This document shows positions 8,018-21,844 of a stretch of 64,000 nucleotides of DNA, one piece after another. Numbering within the stretch: the first letter of the stretch is position 1; the number at the start of each line of letters is the position of its first letter. The notes under the pieces are model-generated. The model searched no databases. It was not told where the DNA came from and saw only the letters and a program-made list of their open reading frames with translations. The translations under genes and the position numbers were made by a program. The stretch is from Taenia hydatigena (Eukaryota > Platyhelminthes > Cestoda > Cyclophyllidea > Taeniidae), in contig JADWOT020000001.1 in assembly GCA_036345935.2 (NCBI GenBank), forward strand, positions 33,399,412-33,463,411. The letters run 5' to 3'.

Positions 8018-10118
8018 CTGGAGTCAAAGAGAAAAGAAAAGAAAAAAGCGGTGGAAAGGAGAAGGTCAAGGGGACGGAATGAAAGAGAAGAGAAATGAAC
8101 AAATTTGTATTTGGTAAAGTAAAATATTGCAAATTTCGTGATCGAGTAGTTTTTAAAGTACATAACGAAGCAGTAAAACAGGGAGACAACCTTCTTACAA
8201 CGTTTTGTCATCAAAATAAACAAAATCTACCACAGTCTTTGGGAAGATAAGGTAGGTAAAGCAGTGGTTTGGTTGATGCAAGACAATGAACTGGTCGTTT
8301 GGTCAAGGAATGATGGAATGCAAAGCTCAACATCTCATCGTAGGTGAAGCAGTCATTTAGCCAACTGCCAACTGCCAGCCAGTCAGCAAACGATCCAAGG
8401 TGCATGATGGATTGTGCTTCTAACGTGCACAAAAGAGGCAAAGAGCGAAAGGATACCTTTCAGAGCTTCTTCTTCTTCTCTCTTCCTAGTGCACGACAGT
8501 GGGGTAGGGTCTCACCTACTTAGCATCTATGGGAGATTTCACAGCGCAGTTAATGTAGATGTATGTCAGCCACTTCATCATCTCCATACCTCTAGACGTT
8601 ATACTGCTGAAGGTTCTTGGTCCTTGACACGCCAGTCTCTAGCTTCTTTATTTTTTTGTCGATGGCATCACCACTTTCATTTGAAAAGGTGTTAACCACT
8701 TCTGGACTGTGCGCCCTGCCAATGCGCACTTTGACGTCTCCAAATATTATTATTATACCGTAAATTTGACAAAAGGCTCGAAAGATCAGCCTCGAAGCCG
8801 AGCTTGGAAACGTATAAAAGACGACTTCAATTAACACCGCATTTACTCACCCACCATTGTATGACATGATGGTTCAGAATGAGAGGGGAGAAGCAATGAC
8901 TTCACGAAGTAGCGCCTGTGGACCAACACGTTTCTGTCCACACTTTGTGATGCATGCAAATCAACCATTTGCACGCATTCGGCAAGTTCTTCTTGCATCA
9001 TGGTTAACTACCAGTCCGAGAGACGCGCAACGTATGTGAGAAATGTTGATCTCTGCGAGGAAAAGAGTATTAACCTACTACCATATATGTTACAAGCTGC
9101 GGTCTCTACAGGTTTATGGCTAAGACTAGTAACATTTTGGGAGGTACAGTGCGGCTCGGTGAAGTAACGACGTTATGCCGAAAGAAATTGGAACGTTTTA
9201 GGTTTCCTTACCACAAATAAAGAAAAGGTGAGTTAGACAAAAAACCACGAGGGGAAGGACAGAGATCACACAAACACCCGGATTAGGCAGTGGTAATATG
9301 ATTGGTAGTAAAGGGGAGACCTTTTATCAACATTTAGATGAGGTGCAAGCGATGAGTGAAAGGAGGTTTCTTACCTGCTGTTGCTGCTGTTGCTAATGCT
9401 GCTGTTGCCATACACTTCTGCATCACCTTTGATGTCCACTGCCTCAGCGTCTTCCTGCAACATTTTGCACTTTATCCTTCATCATCATCAAACTACCTCG
9501 TTACTCGTACGACTAGCAATGAAGATTGCCGCCTGCCTATATTCAAGCCACTCGGTCTGAGAAAGCGATGGCTAGGTAGGAAGTGATGAACGCCGAACCT
9601 CTTGCAGCATGTCAGGAAATTGACCAGGTGAAGCTGCTACCAACCAAACAAACTCCTCGCCATGTTGAAGGCCGTCTACACTACGCAGGAGCGGAACGGT
9701 CTAATTGACATCCATATGGTGCACGTCTATCCACAGGAGAATCTAGGTCTAGCTAGCCAGATCTGATCCAGAGCAAATTCGAGCATCCGCACTTATCCGG
9801 CCATCAAGTTTATCCATCCACATGCTACTCGTTCATTATCCTTTCATCGCTTTTCTTCTCCTTTTTCCCACTAAATTTGTGCATCTATCCATAATAGCCA
9901 TTTAGCTACCACATTCTTTCCCCTAACTGCTTCAACGAAGCATCCCGTCTATTGATCCTTTCAACCATCCTACCCGATTGTATTCCTCGTTTTCTTAGAT
10001 TCATCAACCTATGCATAACATGCTCAATACAAGGAACGAAAAAGACAATTCTCTGCTTACCGAATTCGCTAGAGGCAACAACAAACTCGAACGAGGTTGC
10101 TGCTCATAAGAAAACAAG
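8018..10118. other. No recognised gene; one repeat copy and a trinucleotide tract
   Basis: A GCT/GTT-rich tract lies at about 9376-9409. Positions 9475-9660 are a diverged copy of the repeat block also at 17700-17900 and 34800-34990 (marked by a CAAACTACCTCGTTACTCG-type start). Nothing else stands out. Confidence 0.5.
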
Positions 10119-11973
10119 ATGAAGGCAAAGAAGACGAAGGCGTCTTTGAGTGAGGATGCGGTGTACCTGAGAATCGTCACTGATGTGAGTATTTAGCTCC
10201 ACTGCAACGAAAGACGCAAGGTCAGTGCTGGAAGGAGCTGACTGCTAACAAATGTTACGCACAAATTTCTGATTTGAACAGGTCTGCATTGCGAATTATT
10301 CGACGCAGGTGCAGTGCGAGACTTCATTTTTTAGGTTTCTGATCCGCTCGGTGAATGAGCGACTGAGCTTTGGTCCTGCCGCTTGGTCACCTTTCCTGAC
10401 ATCCTTCGCATGCAGATGCTCAAATTCTCTCTGGGTTGGTTTTGGCTCATACAAAAGTTGATTGTGGCTAATTAGTTAGATCCAACTTCTCCTGTGGATG
10501 GACGCACACAATGTGGATGGTGGTTAGACCTTTCTGCTCTGCGTGCCGCCCGTGGACTCTGATTCTGCGAGGAGGTTGTGCTTAGTGTTTGTTGGCAGCA
10601 GCTTTATGTGGTCGGTTCTCTGATAGGATGCCAAATGTTATAAACATTATTTAAACCTGTATCTGGAAGCGTGCTGTTTGAATTGTGGACAGCCTATGCT
10701 ACTAATGAGTCATTTAAGTAGATAATGTCACTTGCTGATTTCCAAATATGTTTCTGCTTCTACCGGTCTTCTCTTGAATTTGAGAACACTGAAAGGCCAA
10801 CATTACAATTCCTTTGTCCTAATTTCTTAATTTTGTTGCTTCTAAAAACGCTAAAAGCGGTTGTATTATGCTGCCAGAAGTTGTGAGATGAGGACCGCCT
10901 GTTGAGGCAGAATTAGCGATATCTCATGCTTTTACAATGAAGACCAACTCCTAGGTGATGAAATAGACTTCCGTACTTAAGTACGTGGTTTGATAAAAGA
11001 TTTTAATTGTTTGTTATATTTTGAGCTTCGTGTGTGGCACCTGTGCTGGGTGAATTTTGCGTCGGTCCTCATACTAGTTTTTGAATTAACATTGTTCAAC
11101 CTTAAGTCAGAAAGTAAGTAGCTTACGATATTTTCGCTACTTATTGATTGTCAGGTATCTCAAAGATCTTGTTTGCTTTACTCTTGCTAGATTATTTGTG
11201 TTGGCGACATTTGCTTGCGACACGCCTTTTCATTCCTTGTTCATCGAATCAGTGGCGCTTCTCTTTCCTACTCTACTAAGTACCTTCTGTTACCCTTGTA
11301 ATTAAGTGCAGTCCTTATAACTTGATTTGCTTTAATCGTATCTGCTAGGTGAGAGCAGTGACTAACAGTGGTAACAGTCAAGGAGTGGACTTCCCACTGT
11401 AACGCCTGTCATTGTGTCCATCTAACAACAGTCTCAAACACGAAGGCAGCATCGAACTGGGTGATGGAACACTTGGATGCCTTTGCCACTGCTTGAAATG
11501 GGTATTGGAGAGGATCTTGTGAGTTGCATCTCTCCCCTTCCCCTTCATCCGGGAAATTCCATCACAAATTTAATGGTTTTAAAATTGTGGCGTTTAACTG
11601 CTGCGCTTCTTTGGTCATCATAATGAACCTACGTGAAGGAAACGATTGTCAACTATAGAAGGCATCAGAGGTCCATGTGTTCTAGTGCTACTTGCGTTAT
11701 TTCAGTAGTGCAAGTGCCTGCTTCTAACCTCTACCGACTGGAGTACACGAGAGAGCCGCGCAGAAACCGCCGCGTGAGAAGGCACCTGCTTACCACTAAA
11801 GTGTTTTTATTATTCTTTGCATCTAGGCAAAACGAGCGCTAGAAGCATTTGATGGCAATGTGAAGGCTGTAATCAACATGGCCTTTTCGAATCCTGATGC
11901 ATCAGTCAACGCAACATGCTTGACGAGAAGTACAAAGAAGCCGCAATCAAATAATGAGTCCCAGTTGCTATGA
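10119..11973 (+). CDS. Predicted three-exon UBA-like microprotein (79 aa)
   Basis: Exons 10119-10184, 10282-10308 and 11827-11973 all break in phase 0 with GT donors and AG acceptors (donors GTGAGT and GTGCAG; acceptors TTGAACAG and TTTGCATCTAG). The start codon has purines at -3 and -1. The product begins MKAKKTKASLSED; the exon 2/3 join gives STQAKRALEAFDGNV followed by KAVINMAF, which reads as helices 2 and 3 of a UBA domain (ubiquitin-binding three-helix fold), with helix 1 in exon 1. A Ser/Asn/Lys-rich tail follows, then TGA. An AATAAA lies at 12217-12222. The gene model is mine and unverified. The 27-nt middle exon and 1.5-kb second intron are the weakest points. Confidence 0.4.
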
Positions 11974-14019
11974 TCTGGCTGCCTGTGTTAGCCCCATAGA
12001 AGAGTCTACTGCTGTGCGTTGCTGCTCCTATCCTCCTCTTATTTAAAATAGCCGGTTAACGAGGTAGTTGAGCAGCTGAACGGGTCGGAGCATAAATACT
12101 AATGAGTACTCAAAGGAGGTAAAGATGAGCGATTTAGACGCAAGCCTTATTGAGTGCTCAGATAGTGGCTGGAAGCATAAGTTTCAATTTTTAATAATTA
12201 AGTAACTATGTGGAAGAATAAAATGATAGGGACTTGTTAGTGCATTAGAGATCGGGGGAGTGAACAAGTGGGTGAAGAAAGAGAGTGGAAGCTAGGCTTC
12301 TTAAAGAGAGGAATGTCTGAGTGCTGGGTCCACTACTGTCTCTACTCTTCCTCTTTCTTATAAAGGATGGGCACTATGTGTGCCACATGAGGCGCACCGA
12401 ACTCAGCAAGGAATGCACAGTCTTGTTGCGCCTTTCTTCTCGCAGTCTAGCTACTTCAGTCACGAGTCGCCTACACACATGTCTTCCCATGCAAGCAAAC
12501 GAATATAATGACTAATTGATGAACAGGCTAGTAAGACGTCTATTCCATGTCCGACAACCTAGACAAACATACGTAGAGGTGGTGCTCGTCTACGCCAACT
12601 TTAAACGTTGCATCATGAGGTAGTGCGTCCAAACTTGACCCAAAATAAACTTGAAGGCTGAATCTCCGCCACCCTTTCTCACCTGTTTTAAGGAACGCGC
12701 ATGGCCATTCATAGAGGAGTGGCACATTCTACTCTACCAATGCAATTACGGTCAACTCGCGCAGGGGCTTGAAGATGACCCAATAATCACACCTCATGGC
12801 AATGAAGTGAACATTCAGCTGCCATTCTCCGAGACTCTGACATTCGTGATGTCTGAAGGGCATTTGTAATAGAAGGAGGTGCAATGATCACGGTACTGGC
12901 TAACACTAAATATGTGTTGTTTGGAGGGAATCTGGATCTCGTGAGCCAGTGAACCGGTTTACCAAGAACACTGGAAGCATGCATATTAGTTGCGCAAACT
13001 GAAATCGTGTGGTTTTATGACTGCGGTTTTGTTTTACATGTGTATTGTTAGAGCCTTTTCATGATGCAAAGCTGGTGCTGTGCAGAAGAGCTGTTGTAAT
13101 GTCTGGAAAGCAATTAGGCATCAATTATTTGTGGGAAGGGGAATATTTGTTTACAAGTCTTGTTAATCATTTGTCAATCGAGTGTGTGCGGTGACAGCAA
13201 GTCAGAAAATAGGCAACACTGGTCCTGCAGTTGTTAAAAGATAGTCAGAAGTGATGGAATAAGTTTAGGAAGTGGTCAGTAAGCAGGTCTGAGCATAGTA
13301 ATGAGAAATGAGACGTAAAGACTACGGCTGTGCGAGTTGACTGTAATTGCACTCCTCTATGGACAGCCAGGTACGCCTCTTAAGTCAGGTGAAGGAGGAA
13401 GACGAATATTCAGGCTTGTAGTTCAGCTTAAGGTAGGGTCGAACATACCAACCCATGGTGTAATGTTTGAAGTTGGTGTAAATGCGTACCACCTCTTCGT
13501 AGGCTTGTTGGAGTTGTCAAAAATCGACGATTTCCCTGCGACAAGTCGTGTCATCTTCGCCTCAACGATCGATGAGTCAGCTATATAGCCCTTCCAACAT
13601 TTCGGTGACTTGGTGATGAGATCAGATAGCTAATTCATACGCGAGGCGTCTCTTCGTGCTTATCTGTCAATCAGTCAGCTCGCTTGTTTGCTTGCATGGA
13701 AAGACAGGTGTGTGTGTGCGCGGCTCGTGACTGATGTAGCCAGACTGTGCATTGAAGACCGCAACAAGACCGGATCATTCTTTGTTGAGTGTGGTGCGCT
13801 TTATGTGGCACACCTAGTTTTCCGTTTTTAGTGAAAGAGAGAAAATATAAAGATGCTAAGAAGTTGCTTCAAATACTGCGGCTCATCGGGAGTAGCGATT
13901 ACGACACCCACCCATTCCCCTCTTTAAGAAGTTTTGCTCCCTCTGCCCTCCCTTCTTTTACTCACTCATCCGATCCTTTGATACCCTAACAATTGCCTGC
14001 TGCTCAATGCTTTAAGACC
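11974..14019. other. No recognised gene; small inverted repeat
   Basis: Positions 12540-12725 and 13337-13588 are related in opposite orientation (shared motifs around GGTAGTGCG and GTAGAGGTGGT-type blocks). Related copies lie near 39.5, 42.66 and 55.36 kb. A short TG run is near 13708. I see no supported coding exon. Confidence 0.45.
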
Positions 14020-14755
14020 AGAACCCATGTTCTTAGCTTCCACTTGAGTGTTTAGTACCATTTACATTCAAAGCACTCATGCTACTCATTTTTACTTCTC
14101 TTAAGTACCCGCCGCTCATTTATCTTCTGACCGATTAGGCTAGCCCAACTATCTCGTTAATCAACTATCTCAAACAATGGTAACTTAGAGGAAGGCAGGG
14201 GCAGCTACTTACAGCAGTAGACTCTAATGAGCAAGTAAGTGGAAAAGATTCCCCCTTATTTGCTCCTTTCTGTTTCTTATCTTCCTAGTGGTTTCTATCA
14301 CCACCGAGATTAGGCGGACTCTCTTAGGTCGGAAAGACACCTCTATGGATATCTCTGACGCAAGGCACTGCGACAGTAAAGTTGAATGGATGGTTGCAAG
14401 GGCGAAGTTGGGCGAGGTCTAAAATTTACCGAGGCTGGTAGATGCACCTTTGAAAAGTCAAGTTTGCTGATGCTTGACTCATCCTTTACATGACCATGAA
14501 TTGCCTATCGTACAGCCAAACGCAAGACCGGAACTTCGTGCCTCAGTCAGTTGATGCCATAACTAGGCTCGTGGTCAGGAAGACATCGCACACCCTTAAA
14601 GCATTGATTCCTACCAAGTCGTCTCGGAGGGCTTGAGTGCATCACGAGATGCTTTTCGTGAAGTTGTTAACGTCTTGCAGTTTCTCAAAGCTGTCAAGTA
14701 AAAAAAGTGATATCTTCCCTCTAATGCTTTGTTCCACCATTACTTAGAAAGTTGG
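14020..14755 (+). repeat. Direct segmental repeat, copy 1 (partner 29525-30270)
   Basis: Colinear with 29525-30270, beginning with the shared CATGTTCTTAGCTTCCA and ending in a shared TTTGTTC...ACTTAGAAA region. Diverged by substitutions and small indels; no gene. Confidence 0.75.
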
Positions 14756-15169
14756 GTCGAGGAAATAGTTCCGCAGCAAACACAGTCCGTATCGATGCAT
14801 GCGGCATGAAGGCGAATAGTACTGCAGTGGCAGCAATCATCACCTTTTCATCCTAAGCCCCTCAGTTCCTTGTTTTTCTACTTGTCGTCCGAGAAGACCT
14901 TACTCCCATCAGTCATCGCGGTAATCCAGCAAACTTTTGAAGTGAGGTTGAGAATGGCGTCAGCATGGTATAGAGAGAAAGCGGTGTACAAGGGGAATAA
15001 GGCTGAGCCTAAGGTAATCGTTGCCTCGTACCGGCACGGAGCTATCTCAGGAGAAGCGATGCCTTAGGACAGGCAGTGGGAAACAAGAGGAAACGAATAC
15101 GAATCGAGCTAGTTTACCGTGTAGGGAGTATAGGCCCTAGGTGTATGCGTCCATTGCTCATGATTGTTT
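14756..15169. other. No feature recognised
   Basis: Between repeat blocks. I found no coding, RNA or repeat signal that I can support. Confidence 0.4.
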
Positions 15170-18100
15170 TAATATCTTGGGTCGGATCTAATGTGTTTGC
15201 CTAAAGTTAACATCCTGACCTATGTGGTCTATGTCTGTGGAAATAGCATTGAAAGACAAATAAAACGGTCCGGACTCTTTTGTGTGACGATTATCTGTCT
15301 ATTGAGCTGCGTCAGTACAAACGAAGTCTGCTTGTTGCCCACTCTCACTCTACTTTTTCTGAGGGAATGAAAGTCGAGTCTGTCACACATTTCGATGGAT
15401 TCGCTTGTTTGTTTACACCTTCATGTCCGTACCCAAAGGTATCTGACCACAAAGGACCATTCCTCCATCATTTTACTTTGCAGCTTTTGTTAACCCAAAA
15501 CGAGTGGATTTAGAGCAGACAGCTTCTCGTCCAACATTAGGGACTACTTCGTCAAGCACATGTAGTGCAAATGTGCCGATGCACCGAAATGGTTTCCGAT
15601 TTGTCAACATTAGCAAATAGTTCGGTGCCAAATGCCAACTCAGAATAAAAAGGAGTAGTAGAGAGCTTTTCTCTTATTCCAATCCCCTTGCACTATGACA
15701 AGATAGTTTGATTTAAGTAAAGCCTTTTGTCACATCAGTTCCTAATTTTCGCCATCCACCTGAGCAACATCGGGTAAAAGGTAATAACGCAAACATTTGT
15801 GGTTCGCGAAAATTATCAGTGAGTGAGAATTGGCACATAGTGGCAGTACCTGCAGCCACAATGACGAAAACTGGTTCGCTAGTCAACGAGGGAGCTGCAG
15901 TATCAACCGATTGCAAGCACAAATGTCTGTAGTGATGTCCCTACGCTGAGGTTGGCAATGGTGACACAAAATGCGGGTCGATGCGTCAAACGGGTCACGC
16001 TCGCTGCTAAAGGTAAGACGCAGGTTGGGTCATAGGTTGATCACTGACTCGTCAAGTGAGAGAAGTGTTGGGTAGTGGAGTATGTGATTGCCCCTAACAT
16101 CCAAGGCGTAAATGATTTCGGATAACGCCGAAAGCTTGAGTACTGCTAAGCCCAGACAGCATTTCGTCCAACTGGAAGGCCTATTCACTCAACCGCATGA
16201 AGAGAATTTTGTTGCCTTTGTGGAACCGATTACCAGGACTCAAATGCGGTGCTGCACAGACACTGCAGACTATGTCCATAAACCGAGGGGTGAGTGCACC
16301 GACATGAGAGGACTGGTAGTTGAGGAGACAATGATGCAAATGGTGCCGGATAAAGGGTCTTAAGGCACGAGCAACCTCTCGACAAAGAAAAATTTTACGA
16401 AATTTAAGGGTGCCTGCAGTCCGAGCGATCTGCTCTAGATGCCCTCGATCCAAGCGAATAAAAAACAATGAGCATGAGATAAAATTTAACGTTCATCTAA
16501 CCATACTTGGCCATCCTTCCCTTGAAGCGCATGGTGACATGATGAACGAGGTAGCGCGAAGGCGGCTATGAGCGTTGTTTCTTCTGCATCGCCGCTATCT
16601 CCGTGTCTGTTGCTGCTGTAAGGTGGAGGCAGGCGCACACGCCACTCAGTTGGTTCCACAAACCGGATTTACGCGTGCATTATTTTCTAACGTCACGTCG
16701 CAATCAGCTATTAGGTAAAAATAAGCAGGGACCACTAAGACTGCAGCAAGTCCTTAAAGAGAAGCCTCACCCTCCTTCTCCAAGGTGTCTGTGGCTCGAG
16801 AGTTGTCACTAAAATGCATTAACTGTGAATCACTTTGTAAAAAGGTCAATCATTAGTTATCATTTCCATATAGACGTAGTAGATATGTTGCAGAGCCCAA
16901 GGTCTACCGTCCTCCTCATTTCATATGAAAGAACAAGGAAACCTGCATTTGTAATGCTGTAGACATTGCCCTGCTAGGCTAACTTAACATGACTCGCCAG
17001 CATCCAGAATTCAAATGTCACATTTCTATCTATTCGCTTGGTCTTATATTCCTCTTATCAGGAGGTGTGAGGAGGCAACAAAACTGAGAGTTGGGATCAT
17101 TGAGCTGCAGATTGTGTTTAAATCATGAAATGCACATATACACTTTCAACTCGATGAATCCGCAAATGTAGACTCTAATCACTCGTCCCCCTCCCCTCTT
17201 CATAATTCTGCCACTAAACCAACAGTTTGTACATTTGGTAGCATCACCTCACCATAGCCATTTAAATTTTGGTCCTTCTCTGACCCGATTGCATTATTCT
17301 TGCCTACGATGGCTTACACAGACAGTAAGGCATACTCTACTCGCAAATGGAGTAGCTAGATTGTTGTTTGTTCATTCTCGTCCTCTAACAGATACATTGG
17401 AATGTGTGACCGACTGAATTTCCTTTCCCAAAAAGTGGCAGAGCGAGAGCAGGCAAAACGATTACTTTTCTTCAAAGGGAGATGACGACAGTTTCATGTG
17501 GAGAAGCGTGTTCGTCGAACGCTCCTCGTCCAACATTGAGAACTACTTAATCAAGCATATATGTGGCGAATGTGCCAACGCGACGAAGTGACTGCGGTGG
17601 TGGTCGATCTGGCTCGTTCTGATCAGCAGAGCCGCGCGTGTGCTTGCATCTCTGCCTCCTAGCAGCAGCACCTATCACAGGGGCAACAACGAGGCAATGA
17701 CATCGTCGAGCCTTCTCTTAACCTCCTTCATCATCATCAAGCTACCTCGTCAGTCATGCGATAAGTAATGGAGAATACTGCCCTCCTTGTATTCAAGCTA
17801 CTGGACTTGGGAAAGTGATGGCTAAGGAGGAATGGATGAACGCCGAACTTGTTGCAGCATGCCAGAAAATTGACCACTGAAAGCTTCTACCAACCAAACA
17901 AACTCAAGGCGCTATAAGAAACATCAATTTTGTTTTCCTTATGTGGCACAGCCTCCTTGCTAGGCTGAAATCCGTCGACAGCACGGAAATTTACATTTTG
18001 CACGCCCATTTACCACAGAATTTGGGTTAAGCTGAATGGACGCGCTCAACTTTTTGTGGCGGTCGTTTCTCACCCAGAGTAAAATTGAGCAAACAGAAGA

Positions 18101-20420
18101 AACAAAGCGCCACCGTCATTTCACAAAATGGATTAGCAGCCGGAGAAATAACATTTTGTACTGACTCCTGCACCGCCCGAGTCGAGGGACGGACCTATTC
18201 AAATAAATTATTATTACATAACATTTTTCAGCGGTCAATACCTCTAGCTCGAATTTGCTTTGAGCGAGAAATGGCCGGCACAGAATTTGAACGTGGCCAA
18301 TTAGATAGACCAAAGTTCTGAGGTGGATGAAGTTGCCTGCTGCCCCGCTAATAGTGTAGCAGCAGCAAGAATCACAGAAACAGCATTGGTAGAGCAAGAG
18401 CATTGGTCCTCCACCAAACGCGCCTTATCCTTATCACCCTACTTCGTTACTCATATCACCAGTGATGGATGGTCATACGCACCTGCATTCAATCTACTCG
18501 TTGCGAGCAAATGAGGGTCAAGTAAGGAAAGACGAAATCCATTCTGTTACACACCTTTATGGATGTGTGGACACACAGCCGTTGACATTGTAACAGCCTC
18601 ATCCGTTGTGGAAGTCACCGCTCAGTCAATGTGGATGGAGATCGTTTTGCATCCATTGGTGGCCCCATCACTTGACATGCGATGCCTGTACAGCTTGCCT
18701 ACCTGAACAGGCAGGTGTGTGTTACCTGCCACTAAAGTCGCTCTATATTGATAATCCGAGTTGTCTCGACTGCTAACGTTTCCTTTGCAAGGTGGGAGAG
18801 ATTTAACAATCATCTACTAAATTTTGCCGTCTCATGTCGATGCGTAAACTTCTTTCATAAGTGATGTCAAGCGAGTTTTCGTAATCTTCGCAGTCTTAGG
18901 GATCTACCAAACACAGAATAGACAGAAGAGAACAAGTCTAATAGAATCTGTTCCGTCGCACTACTTGTCGGTAAAGAGCTTTCGTGCTTTTGTCTGCAAG
19001 AATCCTGTGTGCTGTCTGTTATAACGACGCCTCAGGCAGTATAAACCGCATCGCTTGGGGGAGATTTCTCCAAGTAATAAACTGAAAGCACTTATTGTGA
19101 GAGCGAATTGCAAAGTGCATAAGGAATGCGGATTTTGTCTCTCCTTTTTTACCTCGACACCTTTAAAACATGCAGAGTGGGAGCAGACAGTGCACAATGT
19201 CTCATGTAATTCATTTATTTGCCTTTAGCACGCCTGGATGATTGGATGCTCATCTTCTCGTTGATGACAGATGAGGCAGCCACACCGTCGCAAGGCTTAT
19301 GTCCCGGTGACTCGTCGAAGACACTGTCGGAGGATGAAATATTCCACGCTGTCTTCTTCAGCACGTGCCTAGTATTGCCACTGGTGAATTGCTACAGCGA
19401 TGCAGCCTACCTGGTGACATAGTGACAGTATAGGTGTCACTGTCAATTTACATTAACTTCGGCACTGTTTTTCCTTCTGCTACTTGAATTGCTGGTGCTT
19501 CTTCCCTTCTACCACCTAACACTCCGGCATAGTAATATGGTTCAAAAAAGGTTTGGTCACACCAAGTGCTAATTTTCGTTACCTATTCAGGAAGCATATC
19601 TCGAGTTCTCAGTTTTCAATGGTAGTGCCAACGTACTACAAAGGATGTTGGGACAGAAACAAAATTGCTGGGTGCTGGTCAGGTGGATGGTCATTTGATT
19701 TGCTGGTTCAACCAGTATGCTGTATGAAAACCTAGCGAACCCTAAGAGAGGGCGAAGAAAATAAGTTTCGTTTTGGCTGTTGGTCAGTTGGATGGTCATT
19801 TAGTTAGTTGATGGACTAGTCAGTCAGTCAGCAACTTAAAGTGCTGCCTCATTTCTCAATTGATTGCCTGTGTTTTTAGCTGCTTCACTGGAAGCATGTC
19901 AAGAGCATGACAAGTTTACTGGATAGGCAAAAGGGGTGAATGGTGAGCCATCATTGAAGCTGTGAGCATCCAGCCATCCAAGAGGACGATATTCATTTGA
20001 ATGCTGCTGCGTAGTTCCTTGCCTTCCATCAGATGGCAGCAGAAGAATGCTACAAAATCAAGTTTTGTGAATGAATCCAGTCGTCAATCATCGGACCTGT
20101 TTACATTCACCCATCAGCAAAGGCAGATGTGTTGCAGGGTCCGAGCGACCACTCCTTCGTAGCGATGTCTGCGAGATGTAGTACGTCCTGGCCACTGCTA
20201 CACCATGGTATGCCGCCTCACCCAAACTGACTCAACATGGCCAAACCATTTGCTCGATCGGCTTACCAATGCAGCTTTTCTCTTTGCGCGGTAATTTGTC
20301 AGTGTCACCTAAGGCGCACAGTCGGGTAAGTTGGTCATGTCTAGTGGGTTTGTTCGGCTCTCAACAACCTACCACTCAGTCAGACAGCTCGGTCGGGACT
20401 TAAACATCAACTGCTTAAAC
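15170..20420. repeat. Inverted segmental repeat, left arm (partner about 43110-48130)
   Basis: Paired with the reverse complement of 43110-48130 over about 5 kb with indels: for example 15713-15922 with 47346-47555, 16603-16812 with 46648-46875, 18085-18403 with 44963-45323, and 19219-19422 with 43990-44190. Parts also match directly to 33400-36120 and 27545-28500. No frame survives between copies; I find no gene in it. Confidence 0.75.
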
Positions 20421-20429
20421 AATCTCAAC

Positions 20430-21810
20430 AAGTGACCCATCTCTTGGAGAGACTTTTCGTTCCCACCGTCAAATGGACAAACGTTGTAAGCATCGTGTGG
20501 CGAGAGCGTCCAACTATGCATTTAAATGCCACCACGTCTCCTCCCACAACACTGAGTCTTAAGGACATTAACACGGAGCTGATGTTGAACTCACGAAGTG
20601 CAAATCTATGCATTTGATTTTGAAATGCAGGTTCTACGCATGAGAATGTTTAAAAGCTGTGAACATGATGTTGCAAGCCTTTGATGTTGGTGCAGCCCCA
20701 AGCACAGAAGCATCGTTGGCGTCTTTGGCTAAGAGAGACGCGAAATCGAGTGTTTGCACTACATTGATAGTGGCGATTGTGGACACTCGGCGGAGAGGTC
20801 GCATCCCTGTCTGGATCGAGTTCGTCATAAAAGAAACAACGACTTGCGTCGTTGTTGCGACTGCTGCAGTCGTTGTCGCAGTGATTGGGATTGCCGCTAC
20901 AAGGAGGATCTCTAGGTGCTTTGCCAACGGCGCTGCCCATGCAGGGCTGTAAAATGGCTGGATGGTTAGCTAGCGGGTTGTTTGGGAATCTGGCATAACC
21001 CAACTTCGTCTGCAAAGTAATCACATTCAGGCACTAGGTCACCGCATTCACTGCAACACTTTCACGTGTGGACGTCATAAAAGGCACCTCCTTGGATAGG
21101 TCGTTGATACGTGGAACCGCGACAGCTTCGCCTTCCCTCCTTGCTGCTGCCAGTGTAGACAATGATAGATGTTGATGACTTTTTAATTTGCCTATGATGA
21201 CTTTGTAGTAGTGCCTATCACAATCCTCCATCTTGAGAAGGTGACTGTTTTAAAGTCCTAAGTTTGTGTAAGGTGCAAATTCGTCCTCAAAGCTGCTCAC
21301 CGATGCCTCCATGCTCATCGCATAGGACGTATAGGAAAATCATTCTTCCTAATTTTTCTTAGCGAATAAGGCCTCACTAGCCTCAATCTCGCCAAACTAA
21401 AATGTCCCACTGTCTACCAAACCACCAAAACACAAAATTCCAGCATAACAAACTAATACACAAAGTGCTGTCTTCTGACATCAAAATATTCGTTCCGTTT
21501 CATTGCAAGTGCCACTGAAAAAGGAAAGTGAAAGATGGCACATCTCGAAAATGCGGAAGTCAGAAACAAGTAATGTCACATCGCTTCACTGCCATTTCTG
21601 TCCTCAGTCACGCAACCTCGGCGTAATTGTTGTCCGGTGGTGGAGCACGATTCCAACTGCGGTTGCTTCAAGAGGACAATTTTCCATTCTTAAAAGGCAA
21701 AATAAATGATATCAACTATTCACCTCATTCTCTTCAAAGTTTGATTGATGTTAAGTAGAAGAGATGAATGCAGCCTGAAGACTGTGTCTTCTCATCTATT
21801 CCTTTTTTTA
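20430..21810 (+). repeat. High-identity direct repeat, copy 1 (partner 37000-38330)
   Basis: Much closer to its partner than surrounding blocks; 20891-21020 and 37431-37560 show no mismatch. A third, shorter relative is at about 54860-54990. Both strands contain open stretches (20634-21024) but one copy has a stop in the plus frame, so coding is unproven. Confidence 0.75.
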
Positions 21811-21844
21811 TTCTGATCGGCTCCAAGTAGCAATTCGGTTCAGA

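Noticed and set aside
12321..12515. Signal-peptide-like open frame
   Set aside because: Only the hydrophobic start is suggestive; no homologous copy, splice context or codon support.
20634..21024. Membrane-type or Cys-containing protein in the high-identity repeat
   Set aside because: Open on both strands, but the plus frame has a stop in the second copy; cannot choose a frame.
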